Source: Ramazzottius varieornatus (Eukaryota > Tardigrada > Eutardigrada > Parachela > Ramazzottiidae). Taken from it: DNA of 64,000 nucleotides. The stretch's first letter is position 1. Every line of letters starts with the position of its first letter. Location: the NCBI GenBank assembly GCA_001949185.1, contig BDGG01000003.1:5019092-5083091 (forward strand), in the 5' to 3' direction. The translations under genes and the position numbers were made by a program. Shown piece by piece: positions 31,588 to 41,990 of the stretch. The notes under the pieces were generated by a model. The model was not told where the DNA came from and did not search any database. It saw only the letters and a list, made by a program, of their open reading frames with translations.

Positions 31588-32163
31588 TCAAAGAAAATTC
31601 TTTCGAGAAATTTCAGTTGGTTCTTTTGATAGTTTTATCGTTTAAACCAATGCGAATAGTTTTTTTGAACTTGGTCTATTTGATCATTTCTCCTGCTCCG
31701 TTTTCAGAGCCTGTTGAAAAATCACACGCACAGTTTTTTCCTCGTGGTGATGTGTAGTATAGAGTTTAGTTTACTTTCCACGCTATTTCATGTGATGGTT
31801 GTGCTTTCCTTCTCAGGGGAAAAATGATAAAAAGGGCATGACTATGAACTTGCTCTTCGTAAATGTGACTGCAAGATTTACGACGAGATCACGAAAGTTA
31901 TGATGGAAACCAACACAATGTGTTAAAACAACAAATTAACACCGAACTTTGACAAAAGAAAAAAATGATCACAGTCTTCCGGACGGAAAGATACAGTCTA
32001 CGCGTATGAAGATACTATTTCCGTCGATTCTTTGCTCCTGATTGAAAGTCATGTTTCCATCCTTTAGGCACTGTAGGTTTTGGCCAACCACTCTGACCGG
32101 CAAGCCTGACGAACAAAAGCCAATCAGGTTCGATTATGGTTCCGATATATTCTCAAGTCCGAC
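31588..32163. other. Convergent 3' flanks of the Rab-effector gene and FANCM
   Basis: Mostly A/T-rich presumed UTR sequence. No gene or repeat recognised. Confidence 0.5.
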
Positions 32164-35100
32164 TTACTTTTTGCGCTTTGCAGGGGATTCTTCCTCGTCG
32201 TCCGAGTACGAAACAAAGCTGCTACTTCCGTAATCTTCATCCTGCACGAAAGGCTGCGAAAAGATATCCGAGTGGTTGTAGACTTTCTTCCGATGTCTTC
32301 CCAGCACCTCGTCCGTCGTCGGGTCTCGTCGCTGAAGTGCCTGAGCGTAGATTGCTTGCATATCTAAAAGACGGACAGAAATAAACAGTCATTGACGTCA
32401 TCTTTCGAATGCAATGGCACCTCGGTAACTAGTCCAGTCGAATCGTCATAACATGTGGCGCATGCTTCCAATGTTAATGGCTGAGATCGTGCGCCAATTG
32501 GGAGAAAACGATCTCGAAACTCAGCAAGATTGGTTTCTCAAGTGGCGCACGGTCTGGGTTCTATTGGCTGAGGGATGCGTCACTTGGCAAAATGATCTGG
32601 GTGAATTTATCTGCCGACGTCCAGATGGTCAGCTGAGAAAATGTAAGCCAGGTACTTACAGGAAGGATCTTCAGCTGGTGCTTGGGACGCAATCAAGCTC
32701 GATGTGTCTTGGTCGAGCTCATCTTCCTCTTCGTCCGACGAACAAGTGTGGTCTGCTGACACTTCAGCTTGGTCGTCGATGAACTCTAGAGCACGAAGAC
32801 GGGGTATAACCAGCGGCGGCTTCTTACTGGCCAGTCGCTTGCCTCCAACCTTGGCTCCTCCCGGCTGTACACACACATCCAGTGTCAGTTTGCATTCAAA
32901 TATGATATCCACCAGCTCGAAAAAACGCGGCAGGAAAAGCTGACCTGTTTGAACGGAGACTTGAAGGGCTGTTGTGGATTTCGCTGGCGCTTCTTGGCGA
33001 TCACCGGAGACTTCAGGGAAATCTCCGACCTCGAAGACCCGATGCCGGAAGAATGTCGAGGAGGACGACAAGGTCTCTCGGCGCTTTCGGGAGACACTGC
33101 AACAACGGCTTTCTTTCGCGGAACCAATATCCGCGACACGTCTTCGCCTGAAAAACCACATGAAAGTCTCTACTTAGATTTCACATAAAAAAAAGTTACT
33201 CGATAGTATACAGTATTTTCGTAGTCAGAGTACTCTTCAAATTTCATTTTCTTGAACTAGAATTTCAGCAGCGAATTGCTGTATTATTTTCCTGTCAAAC
33301 TTACAGCTATGGTTAGGAAGGCCCGACATCTTCAGCGGTGACTTTGACCGCGCAACTTTCTCCGGTGTGATACACTGTAGCGAGTCGTCCACCACCATCT
33401 TCCTATTCTCACTTCCCGACCTATCCAGCTCCGCCACCACCACGTCTTCCTTTCCTCTTCTCTTCTTCTTCTCCACCTTCACTTTCTCACCCGACACATC
33501 CACCAGTTTCATCTTCCCCACCTCTTGCGAGATACTTTCCTCCACGCCACTCTTCTTCTCTTTTTCACCCATCGGGCTTTCCGCCGCCAGCGCCACGAAC
33601 GGTAACGTCGGTGGTATCTCCATGCATACCGGCAAGCCTTCCACATCCAGCGAATCCGCCGGTTCAAACTGCCTTTCCCTCTGCTTCACTTCCTCCAACA
33701 GCTCTTCCTCTTCCGCTCGCAACGCCGTCTCGTCCGGAAAGGAGCAGGGTATCAAGTCTTCTCCATCCAAGTCACTCTCGTCGCCTATCGAACCTTTCAC
33801 CTTCGACACGGAACTCCTCGGCTGTAACTGCTCTATGGGTGACATCGGTCTCGGAACGAACTCTCTTGTCTCATCGAACCTATTCAACCTCTTCGCCGTG
33901 GTTCGAGTGCGATCACACACCGGACTGATATCCGGTGTGACCATCAACCGTCGTCTCGTACGATCGTGTCTCGGCGTGGAGTAACTCAGCGGACCACCAC
34001 TACCACCGTTACCAGCGCCACCGGCAGGATGGAAAGTGTCGTTGATACGAGAAAAAGCCGGTTGAAGAGGCGAGAGAAAAACATCGTCGGAAATGACTTC
34101 GGTGGTACTCTTCTTTGGAGAGACTTCAGAAGAAAAGTCTAGTTTGAAATTTGGAAGGTTGATTTCCAAATTATTTTTACTGTTTTCGTCAGGTCTGTTT
34201 TGCTGTGAGGTGATGGACTGTGTGGTGGGTATGAGTGGTGTTTCTTGGACCATGACGCGTTGCTGCTGCTGCTGTTGGTGTGGTTCTGGTGAGAAGGATG
34301 TGCTGGGACGGTTGATGAAGCTCAAAGCACCGTTGATGGACAGCATGGAAATGTCAGTTTGCTTGTCGGTCTCAGGTTGCTTCGGAGGGTCGTTCCACGT
34401 CTCCCAGTTTTCCATCTGAAGGTTTGCGATGTCTTCTTTCTCTGCTTGACTGAGTCCTTCGGCTGGCTTTACTTCTTCAACGACGTCGGGGTTCGCCTTC
34501 GGCTGGTCGATGACGGTGTCGTCCTCTGTGAGAAGACTAGTGTCAACTTTTGAGGAATTATCCAACGGCGGAGCTGCCAAGTTGAAGGCTTCAGGTTCGT
34601 GAGGCACCTCTTCCACGGTCTGCAGTGAAGACTGTCTGGTGGTCGACGGAGCTGCTTGTTCTGGCGGGGCTTCTGGAGATGGTACGATGGGCTGTGGAGT
34701 GGAAAGACTGCAGAGCTTGGTTGGATGGATGACTCGCTTCGACACCTGCAAGGACAGATCAGAGTCAGCTTTGAAATGTCGACGAATAAATTCACTTAGA
34801 TCATCTCCCCAAGTGACGCACGCTGTAAGCCAATAACAATGAGAACGTGCGCCACTCGGGAAAACGGTCTGCTGCCTCGACAAGATTTACTTGTCAAGTG
34901 GCCCACGTTCTCGGCTAGTAACTCCGGAAACGTGCGCCAGCTGAGACAAACAATTTGGGTAAAACCATTTCTCGACATACAGCTCCGTTGCACGAGTACC
35001 GTACCTTTGAGTTTCGTCTCTTTAAGTTCAGAGAAGATTCCAATTGAGCTGAAATCTTCTCTACGATTACATTTGTCCATCATGGGGTTCGCATGGCCGT

Positions 35101-38100
35101 TGCAGAAAGTTCGAATCAGCTCTTGATCATCCCGCTACCGGCGAAGATCAGCTGATACCGTCTTTGCTTCTTGTCAGTATGACCCCGTTCGAACTCGTAC
35201 GCGTAAACTAAGCCCGGGTACAGGCGTGCGGCAGGACCAGTCAATCAACGTTTATTCAAAATCAAATCTGGAAGTAATTCGTAGACTGACAATCAATGCA
35301 TGTCANNNNNNNNNNNNNNNNNNNNNNNNNNNNNNNNNNNNNNNNNNNNNNNNNNTTTGATTTTTGAAACACGTCGATTGACTGGACCTGCCGCCGCCTG
35401 TACCCGGGCTTAGTTTACGCGTACGAGTTCGAACGGGGTCATACTGACAAGAAGCAAAGACGGTATCAGCTGATCTTCGCCGGTAGCGGGATGATCAAGA
35501 GCTGATTCGAACTTTCTGCAACGGCCATGCGAACCCCATGATGGACAAATGTAATCGTAGAGAAGATTTCAGCTCAATTGGAATCTTCTCTAAACTTAAA
35601 GAGACGAAACTCAAAAGTACGGTACTCGTGCAACGGAGCTTACCGTCTCGGAGAAAATCGGAAAAAATGACTAAGCGACCACTTACCCGTTTGAGTGGCG
35701 CACTGGGTACGAAGGGGATTTCCGGGCTGCCGGCTCGGCTGTCTTCCCCGTCGGACTCTCCGCTGCTGCCGGGGTCGTCCTCGCTGTCGAGGTCAATGTA
35801 GCCAGCTCGCTCGGCCTTCTTGTACCATCTGGTGAAGTCGTCTTTGAAGCTCGACTCCTTCTCCCCCGAGGACTTCGCAGTAAATTCTTCCAGCTGCTGC
35901 ATGGTCGTAACGAAGTCTTTGGAGTGAGCTGAGTGGCGGAAGGACGACACTGGTTGCCGCATAATCTGCCAAGCGGTGTAATTGGAGAGGGAAAGCGGCG
36001 GATCGACCACACCGTACGTCTGCACTTCCTTCGTGCGCAACTAAATTCATAATTTACTGTACATTGACAGAACTGTAATAAGTGCGAGCTCGGCAAACGA
36101 ACTCGACCAGATCGTCTTCCAGAAAGGCGCAGGCTTGGAGCCGATATTACTGCGAACGTGCGCCACTTGGGAGTAACGTCTGTGCTGATTTTGGGTGTTT
36201 CCGAAGTGGCGCGCACTCTCAGGATTGTTGAGTGAGAGTATGCGCCACTCGAGCAAACGATCTGGTCGCGTTTGTATGCCGAGCTTCCGTATAAAGCTAC
36301 TTTCTTTCACGATGTATCGCATTCCGGATGGATATTTACCCGCTTCAAAGACTTCGTAATCTTGCGTGGGTTCAGCAAATTCGGCTTCACCGATATCGTC
36401 TGTACATCTTCGGCCAACGGCTTGCAGTACCTGTTGTACTCCAACAATTCGGCATCAGACAGGTACTTATGATCGAACTTCTCTGACTCTTTCGTCCTGA
36501 CTGGAAAACCCAACCCTGTTTTATAATAAACACGAAAGAAACTAGCAGAAAGCAGAAAAGAAAGGAGTGCGCACCTTTCTTCTGAAGCCATGTCCGAAGT
36601 TCGCCCTTAGACGACTTCTTCCGAGCGAACTTGCCCGAAAGGTTTTCCTCTTCAAAAGCAGGATTCTCCAGCTTTAACTGAACACATACCGGCTTCAGCC
36701 CTTCAGGAACCATCCGTGGAATGTCTTTGAACATGTCGTACTTGGTCGACAGTAGCGTCTTGGCTGCGTAGGTCTTCTTTGTCTGACACTGCTTGTAGTT
36801 CTACAAAACCACACAGATTTCATGCTAGTTTCCCCAGCCAAAATCAACCGAGCAAAGTCAAAGCTTACGTTTTCTTCTTTTCCCTCGGTTAAGAGTACGA
36901 TGGTTTTCCCCGCTCGCTTCCGGCCAGTTCGACCTGTCCGCTGGACACTTCGGATGGGGCTCTTCTGCGTATCGAAACAGATGATCAGGTCGACTTCCCC
37001 GATGTCCAAGCCTTCCTCACCCACGGAAGTTGAGACGAGGACATTGTAATCGCCGCTACGGAACCTCTCGATGACCTGTAGAAATACATGGCTCGCTCTG
37101 AATAGGCCAACACGTGTCATCCCACACACCTGCATACCCAGCTATCAGCATAGTTCCCGGGTGGACTGGTATGCAGGTGTGTGAGCAAAATCGAAGCAGG
37201 ACGCAACTGAAACTGGCAACATTCTTCGTAAAAACGGAAATCACGACATTTACCGTGGCTTGTTCTTTCTGGTTGAGACCTTTCTTATTGCCGGTGGTTG
37301 CAGCTTGGCCGACGAACGGCATCACTCGCACTAACGGCGCCGATCGTCTCAAGAGGTCGGCGATTTCGTGGACACTTTCGCGGTAGCTGGTAAAGATCAT
37401 GATGCGACTGTCTTGGTTGGGACTGCCACCGTCGAAGAGCTGGGGTGAACCTTTGGAAGTGCTGGGCCTTTCGAAGGCCACGGGACTGTACCGTCTCTGT
37501 GGCTTAAAGTGGTCGAGGACAATGGTCTCAAGCATTCTCAACTTTGGATGACCATACACGTATGGTCTGTCGAGCTGTGGGCTGGAAGTGTTGGCTGGAT
37601 CGTCTAGGTCCCCTACCAACGTCAGATCCTCACCTGAAAACTAAGAGACTTACGTATGTTCCAGTTTGAATCAGCTTCATAGCGGAAACAAGAGGAAGGC
37701 TACGTTGAGAAACCTGCATACATATTCAACGTACTAAACGCCTGGCGATGTGTGTGCAGCTACATGAGGCAAAGCCATTCTATCCACCGACTTCGGAGTA
37801 TCTGCATACTTATCCCGGCAGTAAAGGCCTGATGTCACGCATGCAGGTACAGTACAAGGGAGATGAATAAAGCCTGTTTTCCAGCCTCACACTTATCCGA
37901 ATTTTATGGGAATAGAATAACTGTAGGAAATTGTGGGTTACCCAAAATGTCTTTGACATTCTGAACGAGTCGGTTGAAGTCGTGGTTCTTCTGCAGCTCG
38001 GAGCGAGGAAGAGCGTGTTTGGAAGTACCGTCGCGTAGAGTAGCATGCACGAATCGGTAGAAGGGTCGCATGCCGTAGTTGCACAGCAGTTCATAGGCGT

Positions 38101-41100
38101 GCAAGAGACTATTCAGCGTCATAAAAAAGGTCGTTGTTCGTTGCTTCATAAAACCCTGCAACCCAGATGAAACTCTTCTTATTATAATATAAAATATACA
38201 GAAGCTATTATTAGGCCAACGGACAAAGTTCTCACGCACCGTGACACTTGTCTTGGCGGTGAACTCCCGACTGTGTTGGAGGATCTGGAACTTGGACACA
38301 TTCTCTGGCTGAATATGGGAAGCCAGAGCGTGGAGTTTCTTTAGCTGATCGACATAGTAAGAGACGACCTTGAACATCAAGTCGCAAATGCTTCTATGAA
38401 AAGAAACTTCGAATTTAAAGATGCAGCACGGTATTGAATATGGATTTCCTTACCGCATCTGTGGGTCCAGCTGAACGACGACTTTATCGGCTGTTTTCTT
38501 ATGAACATACTGTCGGATATCCAGGGACTCGTCGGTGCGAATTTCGATCTGGTTGATTCGAAGGTTGGTCAAGACTATCTGGATTCCCTGGAAAATGAAC
38601 TTCGTTACTTTACTAAAGTATATATATAGGTGACTTAGGGTCTCTAAATTCTCACGGAGCCCAAAAGCCACTCTCAAGTCAGAATTTTTACAGCGAGGTC
38701 GTTTCCCGGTGTCGCACTGAGCGCCAGGACCCGGAAGTTCTTGTTCTGATTGGCCACCATGCGAACAATTTCGACGTATGCGTAGGCGCCGGTTGCTCGA
38801 TGCGCCTGCAACCAAATACCATGTCTGAAATCTTCCGCCTCCGAAACTTCAGTACAGAGGCGAGACTTATCCAAAAGACAAGCGGGAGCGACGCGTTTGC
38901 TACAGTACCTCATCGATCACCAGGCATCGTACATCCGAAGCAAGAAAAGCTCCGTGCTCCAAATCATTCACCGCCGTCTGTGGAGTCATGAAGAAGACTC
39001 TCTTGGTCGTCCACAGCGTAGCGCGACGTTCTGGATTCATTGCGCCTGGAAAATATGATCGTCAATTGGGAATGTTCAAAATCAAGAGCAGGGACATCAG
39101 CACGCAAACTCGGCCGGATTGTTTCCCCAAGTGGCGCAAACTTTCAGTATTATTGGGTGAAAATGTGCGCCACGTGGAAAAATCTATCTTGTCGGGTTGG
39201 TTACTTACCGGTCATTTCTACCATATCGCTTTGCGGAATTCCCATAACCTGGTAGCACGCCTTATGCTGCTGCGTCACCAGAGGTTTGGTGGGAGCCAGG
39301 AAGACCACTTTTCCCTCCGGATACCACCGGTAAAAGTTGAACATCACTACAGCTGCCACGAAGGTCTTCCCCAGGCCAGTGGGTAAAGACACCAGCGTAT
39401 TCTTGTACAAAGCTCTCTGCACAATGTTGTACTGGTAGTCGCGAGCAGGGTAGTTGGTGGGATACAACCATGTCATGCCAGCTTCCATGTCGAAACCGGG
39501 CAATGATCGGATATGCGACGGCACTGAAAAGATAAGACAAAACGTCAGCAAAAAACGGATTTGAACCGGCGGCCACCTCATCACAGCCGACCAGGATGGA
39601 AGTCAGAATACGTCGCACGACATGACTCAACAAAAACCTGGCCAAACAAACGAGTGATGACACAGCAAAACACCTGGCTTGCCACAGTGATGACATTCCA
39701 AAGATGGGCACAGTTCGGCCCGCCATGAAAAACGCTCATTTTGTAGTTTCTAATCGAAGTTTACCTTGAGGATCTTTTGGTGCTTCATCCAGAATGACAA
39801 TGGGTTCCGGTTGGACTTCTTCTAGAGTTTGCTGCCGGAGCATCGGTGCGGAAAGCTGTCGTGCGAGTGCAGGGTAGTGAGGGGCAACGGCGAAGTTCGT
39901 TGCGACGACAGGCGGTGGCAGTTGAATTCTTGGTTCAGCTTCAACAGGTCGAACTTCTTCCTGACGCCCTGCTTTGTCTTCTAGCTCCATAATCTCACAC
40001 CAGTTGACATCGCCTAAGTCGTCGTCAAGTACCTGTATGCTGTCATTGCAGTTCGAATTGGCAGGAGGAATGGCCGAGGGGACGGAAGGTGGGATGACCG
40101 GACCGGAAGTTGGAGGGGCAGTCTGTTGTGTCGACTCGTATTCCTCTAAAGCAGCTAACAGACCAGCTTCTTCGTCATCGTCCACCATATCGAACACCGT
40201 TTGGCTAACCGTGGAAGCCACGGTGGAGTTCGTAGAGTGGCCAGTGTGGTAGAAGCTCTCAGCTGTGGGAAAAGCAGAAATCGACGCAGCAGCTTGAAAA
40301 GTATTCCTGCAAAAAATTAAGAACAAAATGCTGGGATAAAATGGAAGCTCGGCAAAAACACTCCATAAGATAACTTTCTCAAGTGGTGCACGCTTACAAC
40401 GTTATTGGCTAAAAGCGTGCGCCACTCTAAAAAAACCACTCAAACTCGGTATGATTGTTTTTCCAAGTGGCGCGGGTTTCAGCCGGTGGCACTGTAAGCG
40501 TGCGCCACTTGGAAAAACAATTTTAAAAAGTCTGTTTGTCTAGCTTCCAAGCTCACAAATAGAAGGTAGAAAATCGAACAACTTCGGAACTAAGACGTGA
40601 GAAGGATTTTACTGTGAAGAAATAGTTGATGAGGTGAAGTTATGAGCCTGCGGAGGTGTTTCATCTGGTACGAAGAATCCACCAGCATTGTCCCATCCCG
40701 AACTTCTCGATGGAGTACTGGCGACGTTATTCGGGAATGGCTGTGTTGGTCTGTTTGCTTGAAGTGAAGAGGTAAATCTCTGGCTTTGAGGCATCAGGTG
40801 GCTAGCTCCACCAACAGGGCGAGGCGCAGGTTGGAAAGAAGCTGCAGCATTCGGACCGGAAGTCGGACTTCTGTGAAACCTCTGAACAGGAGGACGATTA
40901 AGCCCTGCTGAATTTAGCCCAGGCATGTTCGGGCGATTCATCTGGAGGGGACTTTTGTATGAAGAGTTGGAAGGTTGGTTTCCGAGGCTCGACATAGGCT
41001 GACGGAAGTTGGACGGTACGACAGGAGGTAATTGATCGCTGCTTGGTTGTCTGTGTCTTGGTCCACCAGGGCCTCTGTAACTTTTGGCGAACATCGGCGG

Positions 41101-41262
41101 ATCAGGATGAGGGTTCGCCGTGAGCGAAACGCTCTGCTGGTTGAATGGCCCAGGGTTGACTGGACGTCCATTCCAATACTGTGGATGGGCGACAGGAGCG
41201 AAGAATCTGTCGATCCGCTGCACGCCGTTTGGCTTTTGCATGCGTTGTGGTGGTCTACTCAT
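32164..41262 (-). CDS. FANCM: FANCM, DEAH-box fork-remodelling translocase (complete, about 1883 residues)
   Basis: FANCM remodels stalled forks and Holliday junctions and anchors the Fanconi core complex. Exons: 40613-41262, 39765-40306, 39209-39523, 38909-39045, 38692-38805, 38454-38587, 38240-38393, 37942-38155, 37254-37633, 36869-37075, 36575-36800, 36340-36515, 35687-36040, 33305-34745, 32945-33147, 32660-32864 and 32164-32363. They join in phase to 1884 codons including the stop. Motifs: [25 protein letters not shown] (Walker A), [15 protein letters not shown] (DEAH split by an intron), [38 protein letters not shown] and [14 protein letters not shown]. The C-terminus has [12 protein letters not shown], acidic sequence and [13 protein letters not shown], matching the conserved FANCM segment. 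It then ends without the ERCC4-like/HhH domain. The N-terminal QRIDRFF resembles a clamp-binding peptide. Its start lies 728 bp from the divergent chromodomain gene. Confidence 0.93.
32435..32620. repeat. AAGTGGCGCAC-type foldback, two hairpins
   Basis: ATGTGGCGCATGC and CTCAAGTGGCGCACGG start the hairpins, with the loop TATTGGCTGAG in the second. It lies in FANCM intron 32364-32659. Confidence 0.9.
34790..34968. repeat. AAGTGGCGCAC-type foldback, two hairpins
   Basis: CCCAAGTGACGCACG pairs with CGTGCGCCACTCGGG around AAGCCAATAACAATG. A second hairpin follows. FANCM intron 34746-35686, beside the long foldback. Confidence 0.9.
34981..35640. mobile_element. Long foldback element, ~290-bp arms, assembly gap at its centre
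   Basis: 34981 to about 35270 is the inverted complement of 35356-35640 with few mismatches (ends AGCTCCGTTGCACGAGTACC). TAC flanks both sides (34978-34980 and 35641-35643). It lies in the 941-bp FANCM intron 34746-35686. The central 50 N sit where the hairpin would turn. Confidence 0.85.
35306..35355. other. Assembly gap (50 N)
   Basis: The round length suggests a placeholder gap rather than a measured one. Confidence 0.99.
36083..36290. repeat. AAGTGGCGCAC-type foldback, two hairpins with full outer arms
   Basis: It opens GAGCTCGGCAAACGAACTCG and closes with GATCTGGTCGCG and TGCCGAGCTTC, so the outer arms pair across the whole unit. FANCM intron 36041-36339. Confidence 0.92.
37123..37183. 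repeat. Perfect 16-bp inverted repeat in a FANCM intron
   Basis: CACACACCTGCATACC (37123-37138) and GGTATGCAGGTGTGTG (37168-37183) face each other around a 29-bp loop. Unrelated in sequence to the AAGTGGCGCAC family. Confidence 0.9.
39093..39195. repeat. AAGTGGCGCAC-type foldback, one hairpin
   Basis: CCCCAAGTGGCGCAAAC pairs with ATGTGCGCCACGTGG around TATTATTGGGTG. FANCM intron 39046-39208. Confidence 0.9.
40341..40554. repeat. AAGTGGCGCAC-type foldback, two hairpins
   Basis: CTCAAGTGGTGCACGCTTA has the loop GTTATTGGCTAA; CCAAGTGGCGCGGGTTTCAG follows. Outer arms GGAAGCTCGGC and GCTTCC. FANCM intron 40307-40612. Confidence 0.92.
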
Positions 41263-41990
41263 TTTGATGCCTTCTTACAACTGCAAATATCCAGAAAGAA
41301 GAAAATCATAATTCGATATCGAACTTTCAAAGCTCAAAGCCTCAAACATTTCTGAGCTTTCTTCATACCTTTCAGTTACAGTGATATCACTAAGGTTGCT
41401 TTCCGTTGGCCAGGAAATCCCATTCGGCAAGATTCGTACCTGTAGCTGGATCCTCCTGTAACTTTTTGAACACTAGCTAATCTGAATCCTTGAACTGCGA
41501 ACCATTCACAGATCGGACGACGGGAGAAAGAATCCAGCTGGGGAGAAAATCCAAATGAGAACCGACGAGCGATCGTGAGGTAGAAAACAATCAAACTATT
41601 TCATTTTTTTTTGATGAACGTCAACAAATGGCTACTTTGCACACAGCTGGTGAGTTGATTGGTACCTTGGTGCTGTGAATAGCTGACCGTTACTTTGCAT
41701 TCACCCGGTGCAGCGTGGCCGTACTTCAGGCGGGCGGGAAAGCTTAGGGGAGAGCCTTTTATGTTAGATATGTGCTCTCTGGGGATGTCTGCTTTGGTCT
41801 GGGCCTGCCCAGGGCTCACCGAGAGCTGAAGTTAGACCAGTGTTTTGGTTTCAAAATTTTCGGAAAACGGGACATTGTCTGCGACTCTGCGGTTGTCCTG
41901 ATTCTAATTTCAGCGTTGTGGTGATACCTGGTCTTCTTGCGTTTCCAGGTTGATCTTTACTCCGCGGACATCGGGAGTACCACTGTCAGG
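41263..41990. promoter_or_regulatory. Shared upstream region of FANCM (-) and chromodomain gene (+)
   Basis: The two start codons are 728 bp apart and divergent, which allows a bidirectional promoter. A pyrimidine-rich GCGTTTCCAG near 41939-41948 could be the acceptor of a 5' UTR exon for the chromodomain gene. No TATA box is recognised. Confidence 0.4.

Noticed and set aside
33367-33984. Ser-rich plus-strand frame of about 200 codons
   Set aside because: It is the antisense of an acidic, low-complexity FANCM exon.
37654-37713. Possible 60-nt extra FANCM exon with clean splice sites
   Set aside because: Phase from the preceding exon gives a stop inside it, while joining 37942 directly to 37633 keeps the frame.
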